A stretch of 48,459 nucleotides of DNA from Sphaerochaeta sp032144095. Lineage in GTDB: Bacteria > Spirochaetota > Spirochaetia > Sphaerochaetales > Sphaerochaetaceae. Shown here piece by piece: positions 33,152 to 41,748 of the stretch. Positions within the stretch are counted from its first letter, which is position 1. Each line of letters begins with the position of its first letter. Where the stretch lies: assembly GCF_032144095.1 (NCBI RefSeq), contig NZ_JAVSNJ010000020.1, positions 1 to 48,459 on the forward strand, in the 5' to 3' direction. The position numbers and the translations under genes were made by a program. The notes beneath the pieces are model-generated. The model did no database searches. It saw only the letters and a program-made list of their open reading frames with translations, and had not been told where the DNA came from.

Positions 33152-34150
33152 TTACTCCCTGAACAGGGAAGAACGTCCTTCTATTGCACAAGTGAGAATT
33201 ATTTTTTTGCTGCCCTGAGTGCTCTGTGGGTTTCTGATCTTGCTTTTCAGAAGCTGTATTGAGGCAACCGCTATGTCAGTAATGGGTTGGGTGACTGCGT
33301 CAACGGGGAACGATACATGGTCAAGCCACTTGTTGTTGTCAAAAGTGGTGAGGTACCGGATAGGGTTGCTTGCACCCAAGGCCTGCATCTTCCCGAGCAC
33401 TTCGTAGCAGATGTTTGAGTTGGTACAGAGTAGGGTATCGATATGGGGATTTTCAAGCAGGAAGCTCCGTATCTTCGATGGGTTGGAATCTGCATCCGGC
33501 TCGATGAGCAGGATATGGTCATCGTGGAACCGGTTGCTTTCCAGCATCGCCAGCCGATAGCCCTTGGTCCGTTCCCTTGCACAAAAGTTATCCTGGGAAA
33601 AGGTAACCAGCCCGATGTTGGACCTTCCTTTTTCCAGAAGGCTTTTTGTCAGGTCATAGGAGGTCATCATATTGTCGATGCCGACAAAATCATAGGTTGC
33701 TGTGTCGACCATCCTGTCAATCTGGACGATGGGGAACTGGGAACAGCTGCTGAAGTCGGAGTGGGTGGAGCTTGGCGCTATAAGAAGCCCTGAGACCTTG
33801 AGGTCCATCATGGTAGCAAGGCAGAGCTTCTCCTTTTCGGGGTTCTCCTCACTGTCCATGACGATTACCTGGAAGCCCTCCTCGTAGGCAAGACCCTCCA
33901 GTTCCTTGATCAGTTCGTCAAAAAAATCAATCCTGATGTCCGACACTATTACACCAAGGAGGAGTGCCTTGGAGAATTGCTTACGCTTTGATGGCATCTG
34001 GTATCCAAGGGCCTGGATTGCTTCCATGATGGCCGTCTGGGTTGATTCGTCTATATTGCGGGTCTTGTTGATGAAGTGAGAGACCGTGGAGATGGAAAAA
34101 CCGGTGGTTTCGGCTATGTCCTGCAAACGTACCTTTTTTGTGCGTCCCAT
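33152..34150 (-). CDS. LacI-family transcriptional regulator 1
   Basis: A 332-residue repressor. The N-terminal helix-turn-helix and hinge read VRLQDIAETTGFSISTVSHFINKTRNIDESTQTAIMEAIQALGYQ; residues ~60-332 form the periplasmic-binding-protein-like effector domain (LLLGVIVSDIRIDFFDELI, GLLIAPSS, VGIDNMMTSYDLTK, QPITDIAVASIQLL). GGAG lies seven bases before the ATG. Two adjacent 10-bp palindromes upstream of its promoter suggest autoregulation. It precedes araB on the same strand, so it likely senses arabinose or a derived sugar (inference). Confidence 0.93.
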   Translation of the reverse strand: MGRTKKVRLQDIAETTGFSISTVSHFINKTRNIDESTQTAIMEAIQALGYQMPSKRKQFSKALLLGVIVSDIRIDFFDELIKELEGLAYEEGFQVIVMDSEENPEKEKLCLATMMDLKVSGLLIAPSSTHSDFSSCSQFPIVQIDRMVDTATYDFVGIDNMMTSYDLTKSLLEKGRSNIGLVTFSQDNFCARERTKGYRLAMLESNRFHDDHILLIEPDADSNPSKIRSFLLENPHIDTLLCTNSNICYEVLGKMQALGASNPIRYLTTFDNNKWLDHVSFPVDAVTQPITDIAVASIQLLKSKIRNPQSTQGSKKIILTCAIEGRSSLFRE

Positions 34151-34167
34151 GCTCTCTCCTTCAGCTC

Positions 34168-34196
34168 AGTATACTTGGGCTTTGGCATGCAAGCAA
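34168..34196 (-). promoter_or_regulatory. Promoter of lacI1-araB
   Basis: Minus-strand TTGCTT (34191-34196), 17 bases, TATACT (34168-34173), leader about 11 nt including the Shine-Dalgarno. Confidence 0.65.
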
Positions 34197-34202
34197 TAAA
34201 TA

Positions 34203-34222
34203 TTTGCTCAAATTTGCGCAAA
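34203..34222. promoter_or_regulatory. Tandem LacI-type operator boxes upstream of lacI1
   Basis: TTTGCTCAAA (34203-34212) abuts TTTGCGCAAA (34213-34222); the second is a perfect palindrome with the CG centre common in LacI-family operators. They lie seven bases upstream of the -35. Confidence 0.6.
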
Positions 34223-34295
34223 ATACTGTATCCCTACGATTAGTTACCGCCACCACCACCTGTTGGACGAGCAATAGGAGAGGAGCTCTGACGTG

Positions 34296-35357
34296 CTAGC
34301 CTCTTTTTCCCATGGCCTGGGAGCTACCCATACCGCAAAAGGTCTTCTCGTCCATGAGGTTTTCGGGCAGTACTATATCGATTGGGACACAGATGTTCGT
34401 TTCAGGCACCTGGTTGAGCATTCCTTTGCGATAGAGCTGGTATACCGCAGTGTAGCCCTGGAAGTCTGGTCTTTGCGAGAGGAGGCAGTCCACCTTCCCA
34501 TTGAGGACAGCCTTGCGGTTCTGTTCGATCAGGTCATAGCCGATGAGGATGGTCTGTCCCTTTCTCCCCAGAAGGGATACAAAGTTTGCAATCCTGTGCA
34601 CTGCGTCGTTGACCACAAAGATTCCCCTGATGTCAGTGTAGTGTTGGTATGCCCTTTCGATGAAATTCTCCCCTTCATTGTTCATCTGCATCTCAAGTTC
34701 AACCATATGGTAGGATTCCTTGTCGGCAAAATAGGAGTTGAAGCCTCTGGCCCGTTCGAGGGAGTTGTAGGCAGTCGTATGCGTTTGGACCGTGATGTAG
34801 GTACCTTCATGGGGGCTGAGCAGATGCATCATCCTTCCGGCCATGAACCCGCCTCTGAAAGGGTCCTGCACAACCGAAGAGACAGGATGGGTTTCTGGTA
34901 GTGGGGAGTCTATGAAAACGTAATCGAGCCCCAGGTATTTCGACAGTAGGGCCCTCGCTGCATCTGGAATAACTGGAGCCATCAGGATGGCATCGGAGCC
35001 TCCCTTCATCAGTAATTCACCCTTTTCCAGGAAAGAGATTGGATTGGAACGGTCGAACTCCTCCACCCTGATCGTCACCGATAGTGGAGCCAGTTCCTTT
35101 GCCGCTTTCAGGACCCCCTCATAGATGAGGTTCCAGTAGCCATACTCTGAGTGGAGCAACGGCAACAGCACCCCGATCTCGAACGTCTTGCTCAGTTTGA
35201 GGTTTCTTGCGAAGGTATTTGGTTGATACCCATTGTCCTCAACTATTTTTTTTACCTTGACAATGGTTTCCGGTGCAACACGGCCTCTGTTGTGCAGTAC
35301 CCTGTCCACAGTTCCAATGGAGACGTTAGCAAGTTTGGCAATTTCTGAGATAGTCAT
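34296..35357 (-). CDS. LacI-family transcriptional regulator 2
   Basis: A 353-residue repressor/activator. The HTH is MTISEIAKLANVSIGTVDRVLHNRGRVAPETIVKVKKIVEDNGYQPN. The effector domain carries EIGVLLPLLHSEYGYWNLIYEGVLKAAKEL, GGSDAILMAPVIPDAARALL, YVFIDSPLP, VQDPFRGGFMAGRMM and IRGIFVVNDAVHRIANF, closer to ribose/xylose-type sugar-binding proteins. It is divergent from araA, and a strong palindrome lies at the araA promoter, so it is the best candidate araA regulator. Translation starts on an ATG without a strong Shine-Dalgarno. Confidence 0.92.
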   Translation of the reverse strand: MTISEIAKLANVSIGTVDRVLHNRGRVAPETIVKVKKIVEDNGYQPNTFARNLKLSKTFEIGVLLPLLHSEYGYWNLIYEGVLKAAKELAPLSVTIRVEEFDRSNPISFLEKGELLMKGGSDAILMAPVIPDAARALLSKYLGLDYVFIDSPLPETHPVSSVVQDPFRGGFMAGRMMHLLSPHEGTYITVQTHTTAYNSLERARGFNSYFADKESYHMVELEMQMNNEGENFIERAYQHYTDIRGIFVVNDAVHRIANFVSLLGRKGQTILIGYDLIEQNRKAVLNGKVDCLLSQRPDFQGYTAVYQLYRKGMLNQVPETNICVPIDIVLPENLMDEKTFCGMGSSQAMGKRG

Positions 35358-35394
35358 CTGGTTTTAGTCCTAGTGTTGTAGCCTGCAAGAATCA

Positions 35395-35405
35395 GTTACG
35401 ATAAC
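35395..35405. promoter_or_regulatory. Small palindrome upstream of lacI2
   Basis: GTTA-CGA-TAAC, 38 bases before the lacI2 ATG. It resembles the centre of the araA operator (TTAACGTAA) and could be a weaker autoregulatory site. Confidence 0.25.
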
Positions 35406-35520
35406 GCGACTCATATGTATTCTCATATCAAGGCATGGTAATAGCAATCGTTTCATTAGTCCAGTAATTGTTTGTTAGAAAATGGTATGGAAATGATTCA
35501 GGTAAGTTCTGTAATAATTC

Positions 35521-35546
35521 TTGACAAATATTCAATTCAATATAAT
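35521..35546 (-). other. Reserved strand-neutral note: core promoter hexamers of araA lie here
   Basis: The hexamers themselves are on the plus strand (see the next entry). No minus-strand promoter for lacI2 could be assigned in 35358-35645: TTGCTA and TTGATA hexamers occur but lack a -10 at usual spacing. Confidence 0.2.
35521..35546 (+). promoter_or_regulatory. Promoter of araA
   Basis: Perfect TTGACA (35521-35526) and perfect TATAAT (35541-35546) are separated by only 14 bases. With TTCTTG (35518-35523) as -35 the spacing would be 17. The short spacing may mean weak basal or regulator-assisted activity. Confidence 0.6.
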
Positions 35547-35558
35547 GATGGTAATAGG

Positions 35559-35578
35559 ATGCGTTAACGTAAACGCAT
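35559..35578. promoter_or_regulatory. araA operator, LacI-type palindrome
   Basis: ATGCGTTAACGTAAACGCAT pairs at nine of ten positions about its centre. It lies just downstream of the -10, where bound repressor would block start or elongation. The likely ligand is LacI regulator 2, encoded divergently. Confidence 0.75.
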
Positions 35579-35645
35579 TCATATACGAAGAGATTTTTTA
35601 CGTGGGAAACGCCCATATCGGTTGTATTGAAAGGAAGGATATGTA

Positions 35646-37130
35646 ATGAACAGAAAGCCGCTGAAAGAATATGAATTTTGGTTCCTGGTCGGTTCTCAAT
35701 TCCTCTATGGACCTGAGACCTTGGATAAGGTTGCCGAACACTCCCAGATTATTGCATCTGGCCTGGATGCTTCGGACCTTCTGCCCTGCAAGGTAGTCTA
35801 TAAGGCAACCTTGAAGACCCCGGAGGAGATCGAGGCATGTATCAAAGAGGCAAACTATGATGATTCTTGTGCAGGAATCATCGTTTGGATGCATACGTTC
35901 TCCCCCTCCAAGATGTGGATAAACGGACTCTCACTCCTGCAGAAGCCCTACTGCCACCTCCATACCCAGTTCAACCGCAATATCCCTGACCAGGGAATCG
36001 ACATGGACTTCATGAATCTCAACCAGTCAGCCCATGGTGACCGAGAGCATGGCTTCATTGCTGCACGGATGCACTTGAAGAGGAAGATCGTTGTCGGCTA
36101 CTGGGAGGATGAGGATGTCCTGCAGAGTATCGGCAAGTGGATGCGCTCTGCCATGGGAGCGATTGCCAGCAGAAACCTCAAGCTCGTACGTTTTGGAGAC
36201 AACATGCGTAATGTAGCGGTCACCGAAGGTGATAAGGTCGGGGTCCAGATGCAACTCGGTTGGCAAGTCAACACCTGGGGTGTTGCCGACCTGTCCAAGG
36301 AATTGGAGAGAGTCACCGAAAAAGAGATAGACGAGCAGATGGCCAAATACCATGAGCTCTATGAGTTCAGCACCAAGGATTTGGAAACCGTACGGTACCA
36401 GGGGCGTGAAGAGATTGCCATGAAGAGGTTCCTCGAGAGGGAAGGGGCTCATGCCTTCTCCAATACCTTCGAGGATCTCCAGTCGATGCGCCAGCTGCCG
36501 GGCCTTGCCTCGCAGGATCTCATGCGTCAGGGGTATGGCTATGGAGGGGAGGGGGACTGGAAGGTATCGGCAATGACCTCGATCATCAAGAGGATGACCG
36601 AAGGGATGGGCGGTGGTACCTCTTTCATGGAAGATTATACCTATGACCTTGAAAAGGGAAAGGAACTCTCCCTCGGCGCACACATGCTTGAGGTCTGTCC
36701 CTCCATAGCCCAGGATAGGGCAAAAATTGAAGTTCATGAGTTGGGGATCGGAGGGAAAGAACCTCCGGCCAGGCTTGTATTCGAAGGACACCCAGGACCT
36801 GCAGTGCTTGCATCCCTGGTGGATATGGGAGGCAGGCTCCGCCTTATTGTTCAGAATATCGAAGTGGTCAAGCCAATCTACAAGATGCCGAATCTTCCTG
36901 TAGCAAGGGTGATGTGGAGACCGGAACCTAACCTCAAGGTTGGATCCCATCTCTGGATCCTCGCAGGAGGAGCCCACCATGCTGTTCTCAGCTATGATGC
37001 CGATGCACAGATGCTTGAGGACTGGTGTGAAATCATGGGGATCGAGTACGTGCATATCACCAAGGATACGACCGTAGAGTCCCTGAAACAGCAGCTGTTC
37101 CTTTCCGACCTTGCCTGGAAATTCATGTAA
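35646..37130 (+). CDS. araA: L-arabinose isomerase
   Basis: A 494-residue cytoplasmic, metal-dependent isomerase converting L-arabinose to L-ribulose (E. coli AraA 500). It starts with FWFLVGSQFLYGPETL and has IIVWMHTFSPSKMWINGL, LHTQFNRNIP, DMDFMNLNQSAHGDREHGFI, YGYGGEGDWKVSAM, GTSFMEDYTYDL, MLEVCPSI and WILAGGAHHAVLSYD; the Glu and His metal ligands lie in these blocks. AAGGAAGG precedes the ATG. It is monocistronic, between a LacI-operated promoter and a strong terminator. Its partner kinase is encoded ~2.5 kb away on the other strand. Confidence 0.97.
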   Translation: MNRKPLKEYEFWFLVGSQFLYGPETLDKVAEHSQIIASGLDASDLLPCKVVYKATLKTPEEIEACIKEANYDDSCAGIIVWMHTFSPSKMWINGLSLLQKPYCHLHTQFNRNIPDQGIDMDFMNLNQSAHGDREHGFIAARMHLKRKIVVGYWEDEDVLQSIGKWMRSAMGAIASRNLKLVRFGDNMRNVAVTEGDKVGVQMQLGWQVNTWGVADLSKELERVTEKEIDEQMAKYHELYEFSTKDLETVRYQGREEIAMKRFLEREGAHAFSNTFEDLQSMRQLPGLASQDLMRQGYGYGGEGDWKVSAMTSIIKRMTEGMGGGTSFMEDYTYDLEKGKELSLGAHMLEVCPSIAQDRAKIEVHELGIGGKEPPARLVFEGHPGPAVLASLVDMGGRLRLIVQNIEVVKPIYKMPNLPVARVMWRPEPNLKVGSHLWILAGGAHHAVLSYDADAQMLEDWCEIMGIEYVHITKDTTVESLKQQLFLSDLAWKFM

Positions 37131-37156
37131 GATTCCTTTTGTTTCATCTCCTTTTT

Positions 37157-37188
37157 GTCCGGCGACTGATCATCGCCGGACTTTTTTG
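37157..37188 (+). terminator. Terminator of araA
   Basis: A perfect 9-bp GC-rich stem (GTCCGGCGA / TCGCCGGAC, 7-base loop) followed by six T. Confidence 0.95.
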
Positions 37189-37203
37189 CTGTTTCTGTTG
37201 TAC

Positions 37204-37236
37204 CAATAAAAGGGCTTGCAAGATGCAAACCCTTTT
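37204..37236 (-). terminator. Terminator of glgA-glgC
   Basis: AAAAGGG-c-TTGC (37208-37219) pairs with GCAA-a-CCCTTTT (37225-37236) with one internal mismatch. The T-rich end of the stem and ATTGG follow on the minus strand, 40 bases beyond glgC. Confidence 0.65.
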
Positions 37237-37276
37237 GGCCTAGCCACTATTCAGATGCCCATTGGCTCTCTAGCCC

Positions 37277-38575
37277 CTACAGGACTGACCCGTTCTTGAT
37301 GATGGCATTCTTGTTGATGACAATGATTCCATCATGAATCGAATACATTGCATAGTCCCCTTCCTGGCGAGGGATATCATCGATACCGATTCGACATCCA
37401 TCTCCGATCCTTGCATTCTGGTCAATGATGGCTTTCCTGATGATGCTTCCCTTGCCAATACCAATGTTGGGAATCCCCTTACGGGTATTTGCCTGTTTTT
37501 CTTCCTCCGTTTCATAGTAGGAGGCACCCATGCAGTATACACCGTCAAGCGAGGCCCCTGATTCAATGAGGGTGCGGACACCGATGATGGAGTTTACGAT
37601 ATAGGCGTTGGTGATGATTGAGCCTTCTGAGGCCAAGGAGGAGCTTACATTGCAGAAGTTGACCTTGGTTGCAGGAAGATGCCGGCGGTGCGTGTAGATC
37701 GGCATCTCCTCATCGTAGAAGTTGAACTGAGGGTTGATGGAGGCCAGGTCAAGGTTGGTTTCATAGAATGCCTTGATCGTTCCGATATCCTCCCAGAATC
37801 CATCGAACAGGAATGTTGCGACCTTCCTGTCATGGATAACCCCTGGGATTATCTCCTTGCCAAAGTCGGTCTTGTCGTTATTGAGGACCTCTTCCATGGT
37901 CTTGGCATTGAAGACATAGATACCCATGCTCGCCAAATACTCGTTGGAGGAGTCTACCTTCTTGTTCAGCGATGCGAGCATGAAGGATTCTGAGACCTTG
38001 TAGTCGGATATGTCGAGGTCGATGGCAGGTTTCTCATAGAACTTGTTGATGATGCCATCCTCGTCACAGCCGATGATGCCAAGGCCCGTTGCATGTTCGC
38101 GGCTGATGGGCTTTGCCGCTATGGTAAGCTCGGCCCCACTTGAAATATGCCGGTCAAGCATCTCCTGGATGTCCATCCTGTAGAGTTGGTCACCGCTGAG
38201 AATGATATAGTAGTCAGCATTCTGGTCATGGAAGTGCTTGAGGTTCTTGCGAACCGCATCGGCTGTTCCCTGATACCATGTGTTGGTCTCGTTGGTCTGC
38301 TCTGCCGCAAGTATCTCTACGAACCCACTGCTGAAGGTATCAAAGATATAGGTATTGGCGATATGGTTGTGTAGCGATGCCGAGTTGAACTGAGTCAGGA
38401 TATATATCTGCCGAATGCCACTGTTTATGCAGTTGGAGATGGGTATGTCAACCAGTCGATACTTTCCTGCAAAAGGGACTGCGGGCTTTGCGCGATCCAT
38501 GGTCAAAGGATAGAGCCTTGTCCCTTTGCCACCCCCCAGAACGATCGCAATTGCCTTCTGTTTTCTTGCCTTCAT
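37277..38575 (-). CDS. glgC: Glucose-1-phosphate adenylyltransferase
   Basis: A 432-residue enzyme making ADP-glucose for glycogen. The nucleotidyltransferase start is AIVLGGGKGTRLYPLTMDRAKPAVPFAGKYRLVDIPISNCINSG; LSGDQLYRMD and the sugar-phosphate site WYQGTADAVRKNL are present, and the C-terminal part (~290-430) is a left-handed beta-helix of hexapeptides (GSIITNAYIVNSIIG, GKGSIIRKAIIDQNARIGDGCRIG). Length fits bacterial GlgC. It begins one base after glgA ends, so both are translated from one mRNA. Confidence 0.96.
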   Translation of the reverse strand: MKARKQKAIAIVLGGGKGTRLYPLTMDRAKPAVPFAGKYRLVDIPISNCINSGIRQIYILTQFNSASLHNHIANTYIFDTFSSGFVEILAAEQTNETNTWYQGTADAVRKNLKHFHDQNADYYIILSGDQLYRMDIQEMLDRHISSGAELTIAAKPISREHATGLGIIGCDEDGIINKFYEKPAIDLDISDYKVSESFMLASLNKKVDSSNEYLASMGIYVFNAKTMEEVLNNDKTDFGKEIIPGVIHDRKVATFLFDGFWEDIGTIKAFYETNLDLASINPQFNFYDEEMPIYTHRRHLPATKVNFCNVSSSLASEGSIITNAYIVNSIIGVRTLIESGASLDGVYCMGASYYETEEEKQANTRKGIPNIGIGKGSIIRKAIIDQNARIGDGCRIGIDDIPRQEGDYAMYSIHDGIIVINKNAIIKNGSVL

Positions 38576-38576
38576 C

Positions 38577-40034
38577 TTACTGTTCCCCCTCTATGTTTGT
38601 TTCGTAAATTGCTAGATATGAGCGCGCTGAACGTAGCCAGGTGCTATCCCATGCCATGCACCGTCTTTGGATTTCTGCAACGGCAGAGTGTCCTTTTGAC
38701 CACCAGTGGAGCGCCCTCTTTGTTGCTTCAAGTATACCATCGGCGCTCATGGTTTCAAAGAGAATTCCCGTTCCCGATTTTGGATGGGTATCCAGATCGA
38801 TGATGCTGTCGGCCAAACCCCCTGTCTTGCGTGCAACGGGCATCGTCCCATACCGTAGGGAGTAGAGCTGGTTAAGCCCGCAAGGCTCATAGCGGCTTGG
38901 CATCAGGAAGAAGTCGGAACCAGCTTCCACACGGTGGGCCGCACGGTTGCTGAAGAGTATGTTGACCGATAGGTTTGTATATTTCTGCCCAAGCCTGAGC
39001 AGTTTGTCCTCAAGCTTCTTGTCCCCTGTCCCGATGATAATCATTTGCAAAGGAAGATCCCTGACCATTTTTTCCAGGGCACAGGGATTGCCGCTGAGCA
39101 GCTCCACAAACCCCTTCTGGTCTGCAATTCGGCTGATCATCGAGAACAGTGGGATGGAAGGGTCCTCCATCAGGCCGAACTCCCTCTGGACCTCGGCCTT
39201 GGTTTTCGCCTTTCCTGAAAGATCCTCTGCTGAAAAGTGGTGATTGATGAACTTGTCACTCTCTGGGTTCCACTCCTGGTAGTCGATCCCATTGATGATG
39301 CCTGTCAGCGAGCCGCTGCGTCCACTCAGAAGGTCTTCCAGGTTGCAGCCATACTCCTTGCTCTGGATCTCCTGGGCATAGGTAGGGCTTACCGTGGTAA
39401 TGGCATCGGCAAATTCGAGCCCTGTCTTGAGCATGTTGACACGTTTGATGGGGTTGTGCCCATGGAACATCTTGTGGTTTGGCTCAAGGGAGGTGCCAAG
39501 CATCTGCAGACGGGAGTACTCACCCTGGAAGGCAAGGTTATGGATGGTTACCACGCTCTTCGTCTTGGCGAAGAACGGGTCGTTGTTTGTCTTTTGCAGA
39601 TAGGGGACAAAGCCACAGGTCCAGTCATGGCAGTGGATTACATCCGGCTTCCAGGAAAGGGCCGTGCAGAGGGGGAGTGCTGCCTTGTTGAGCAGGGAAT
39701 ACCGTTCAAGGTTGTCTTCATAGGGAGTGAAGGAGGTGTCACCATAGATGCCCTTCCTTTCATTGAAGAAGGGATGGCATAGGAAGTAGTAGAGCACTCC
39801 ATCCAAGGTTTTTTCCATGAAGGTCACAGATTCCTGTGATCCTAGCAGATCCAGGGGAAAGGTAATGTCACTCATGACAAAACCAGAGGTATCCACACTG
39901 CCATAGCAGGGCAAAAGTACACGAACCTCGGCATCGAGGTCGTGAAGCGCAGTAGAGAGAGCTCCAACTACATCAGCGAGTCCCCCTGATTTGGAAAATG
40001 GGACTGACTCGCTTGAGACCATGAGTATCTTCAT
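38577..40034 (-). CDS. glgA: Glycogen synthase (ADP-glucose, GT5)
   Basis: A 485-residue glycosyltransferase family 5 enzyme extending alpha-1,4-glucan from ADP-glucose. The N-terminal KxGGL motif (SKSGGLADVVGAL), DVIHCHDWTCGFVPYL, TTVSPTYAQEI, NGIDYQEWNP, FSMISRIADQKGFVEL and the C-terminal MPSRYEPCGLNQLYSLRYGTMPVARKTGGLADSI are diagnostic. E. coli GlgA is 477 residues. No Shine-Dalgarno precedes the ATG; a promoter -10 ends seven bases upstream, so the transcript may be leaderless. It leads the glgA-glgC operon. Confidence 0.96.
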   Translation of the reverse strand: MKILMVSSESVPFSKSGGLADVVGALSTALHDLDAEVRVLLPCYGSVDTSGFVMSDITFPLDLLGSQESVTFMEKTLDGVLYYFLCHPFFNERKGIYGDTSFTPYEDNLERYSLLNKAALPLCTALSWKPDVIHCHDWTCGFVPYLQKTNNDPFFAKTKSVVTIHNLAFQGEYSRLQMLGTSLEPNHKMFHGHNPIKRVNMLKTGLEFADAITTVSPTYAQEIQSKEYGCNLEDLLSGRSGSLTGIINGIDYQEWNPESDKFINHHFSAEDLSGKAKTKAEVQREFGLMEDPSIPLFSMISRIADQKGFVELLSGNPCALEKMVRDLPLQMIIIGTGDKKLEDKLLRLGQKYTNLSVNILFSNRAAHRVEAGSDFFLMPSRYEPCGLNQLYSLRYGTMPVARKTGGLADSIIDLDTHPKSGTGILFETMSADGILEATKRALHWWSKGHSAVAEIQRRCMAWDSTWLRSARSYLAIYETNIEGEQ

Positions 40035-40041
40035 AGTCCCA

Positions 40042-40071
40042 ATTAGAGCACTAAGGGCATGTAGCCGTCAA
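40042..40071 (-). promoter_or_regulatory. Promoter of glgA-glgC (near-leaderless)
   Basis: Minus-strand TTGACG (40066-40071), 18 bases, TCTAAT (40042-40047), seven bases, ATG 40034. Confidence 0.55.
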
Positions 40072-40106
40072 GGATAAATGAGTGATATATGAGATAGGAT
40101 GCAGAA

Positions 40107-41042
40107 TTAGACGTATTCCATTCCTTCAAGCTCGTCGATGTACTCGCTTGAGCAATGTGCGGCAATGGCGCCATCACTGGCTGCTGTTATCAGTTGCCTG
40201 AACACTGTGTCACGGACATCCCCGATCGCGTAGAGTCCTGGGAGTCTGGTCTCCATCCTCTGGTTGGTCATGGCATACCCGTCATGGTCAAGCAGTGTCT
40301 TGTCGAGCAGTCCTGTCTGGGGAAGCATCCCTACAAAGATGAAGACTGCATCGAAATCACGGTGGTACTCTTTGCTCTCCTTAAGATCATGGAGGATGAC
40401 ACCGGTAACCTTGTTTCCATCACCTTCAATCTTCGTCAGGGTGTGGTTCATGACAATCTCGATGTTCTTGTTTCGTTCCACCTGTCTGACCAGGTTGTCC
40501 TGGCCTCGGAAACGGTCTTTTCTATGGATAATGGTGACATGCTCACTGAGTTTTGAGAGGAAGATCGCATCGGTAAGGGCGGTATCGCCACCCCCTACAA
40601 CCAGGATCTTCTTGTTGCGGAAGAAAGGCCCGTCACAGGTGCCGCAGTAGGATACTCCCTTGCCTGCATACTCTTCTTCACCTTCCACTCCGAGATGCCT
40701 GTGCTTGGCGCCAGTGGCCAGGATTACGGCCTTGGCCCTGTATGTCTCGTCACTGCTCTTTGCTATGAAGGTATCCTTCTCTTTTACCAGTTCGGTCACA
40801 GAGGCGTATGCAATCTTTGCACCGAATCTCTCAGCCTGGGTCTGGAATTTTACAGCCAGGTCATAGCCACTGATAGGTTCCTCGAAACCAGGATAGTTCT
40901 CGATCATGTCGATGAACATGGTCTGTCCACCGGGGGCGAGCTCCTCTATAAGGGTAACCGAGCGCCCTGCCCGGGATGCATACTGCGCAGCAGACATTCC
41001 AGCGACTCCGGACCCGATGATCAGGATATCTTGATCAACCAT
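40107..41042 (-). CDS. trxB: Thioredoxin-disulfide reductase
   Basis: A 311-residue flavoenzyme reducing thioredoxin with NADPH. FAD loop ILIIGSGVAGMSAA, redox motif SYCGTCDGPFF, NADPH loop ILVVGGGDTALTDA and the C-terminal FAD motif GLYAIGDVRDTVFRQLITAASDGAIAA are complete. E. coli TrxB is 321. Its start overlaps the tsaB end by eight bases. It is last in the TPR-tsaE-tsaB-trxB operon. No strong terminator is seen before the glgA promoter. Confidence 0.96.
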   Translation of the reverse strand: MVDQDILIIGSGVAGMSAAQYASRAGRSVTLIEELAPGGQTMFIDMIENYPGFEEPISGYDLAVKFQTQAERFGAKIAYASVTELVKEKDTFIAKSSDETYRAKAVILATGAKHRHLGVEGEEEYAGKGVSYCGTCDGPFFRNKKILVVGGGDTALTDAIFLSKLSEHVTIIHRKDRFRGQDNLVRQVERNKNIEIVMNHTLTKIEGDGNKVTGVILHDLKESKEYHRDFDAVFIFVGMLPQTGLLDKTLLDHDGYAMTNQRMETRLPGLYAIGDVRDTVFRQLITAASDGAIAAHCSSEYIDELEGMEYV

Positions 41043-41748
41043 TTTTTTCCTCCAAGGAACGTATTTTTTCTTGCAAGGCGAGTTCAGCGTCGCTCTTTCT
41101 CACATAGGTTGGCCCCACCCCAATATCGTCAGGGCCATCTTTCTGGAATTTCTCCCACCCTAGCTGAACGAGGGTGAGGGGGAGATTTGCAGAGCATCTC
41201 TCGTCAACGTACAGGCTTCCAGTGTATCCGGATAGTTGTGAGGCAAACTTCTTTGCATCAAAGCCTGTGATGAGGGCGCTAGGATAGCCTTGCAAAAGGG
41301 TTGCCATCTCCTCGACACCGAGGTCGAGGTCAGCGGTCACTCTTTTTCCCTCTGCATAGAGGGCTGCATAGTAGCGCTGCTTCCTTGCATCGATGACTGG
41401 GACCACAACACCAGAAAAATGAGGGACACACCCAGAGAGTGCATCCATCGTAGAGATGGAACATAAGGGGATGCCGCTAGCCAAGGCGATGCCCTTGAGG
41501 GCACTCATGCCGATCCTGAGCCCTGTAAAGGAACCAGGACCATTTGTGCATACCAACAGGTCGAGATCCTTGAAAGAGAGGCCGTTGCGTTGGCACAGGG
41601 AGAGCATAAGGGGAATCAAGGCTTCTGAATGTCGTGTACCATTGGCCACAATCTGCACCTCATACCGGCTGAACAACGACTTTTCGTCGCCGAGGGTCAA
41701 GGCAAGATGTATCGCTTCGCTTGCAGTATCAATGGCTAGGATGTTCAC
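41035..41748 (-). CDS. tsaB: tRNA threonylcarbamoyladenosine biosynthesis protein TsaB
   Basis: A 237-residue member of the Kae1/TsaD fold without the metal site; it scaffolds the TsaBDE complex that makes t6A37 in ANN-decoding tRNAs. The start MNILAIDTASEAIHLALTLG, the block CTNGPGSFTGLRIGMSALKGIALA and PVIDARKQRYYAALY are typical. It overlaps tsaE by four bases and trxB by eight, so all are translationally coupled. tsaD is not in the window. Confidence 0.93.
   Translation of the reverse strand: MNILAIDTASEAIHLALTLGDEKSLFSRYEVQIVANGTRHSEALIPLMLSLCQRNGLSFKDLDLLVCTNGPGSFTGLRIGMSALKGIALASGIPLCSISTMDALSGCVPHFSGVVVPVIDARKQRYYAALYAEGKRVTADLDLGVEEMATLLQGYPSALITGFDAKKFASQLSGYTGSLYVDERCSANLPLTLVQLGWEKFQKDGPDDIGVGPTYVRKSDAELALQEKIRSLEEKNG

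Noticed and set aside
36027..37055. 342-codon antisense frame inside araA
   Set aside because: Mirror frame of a strongly conserved gene; His/Pro-rich noise with no start signal.
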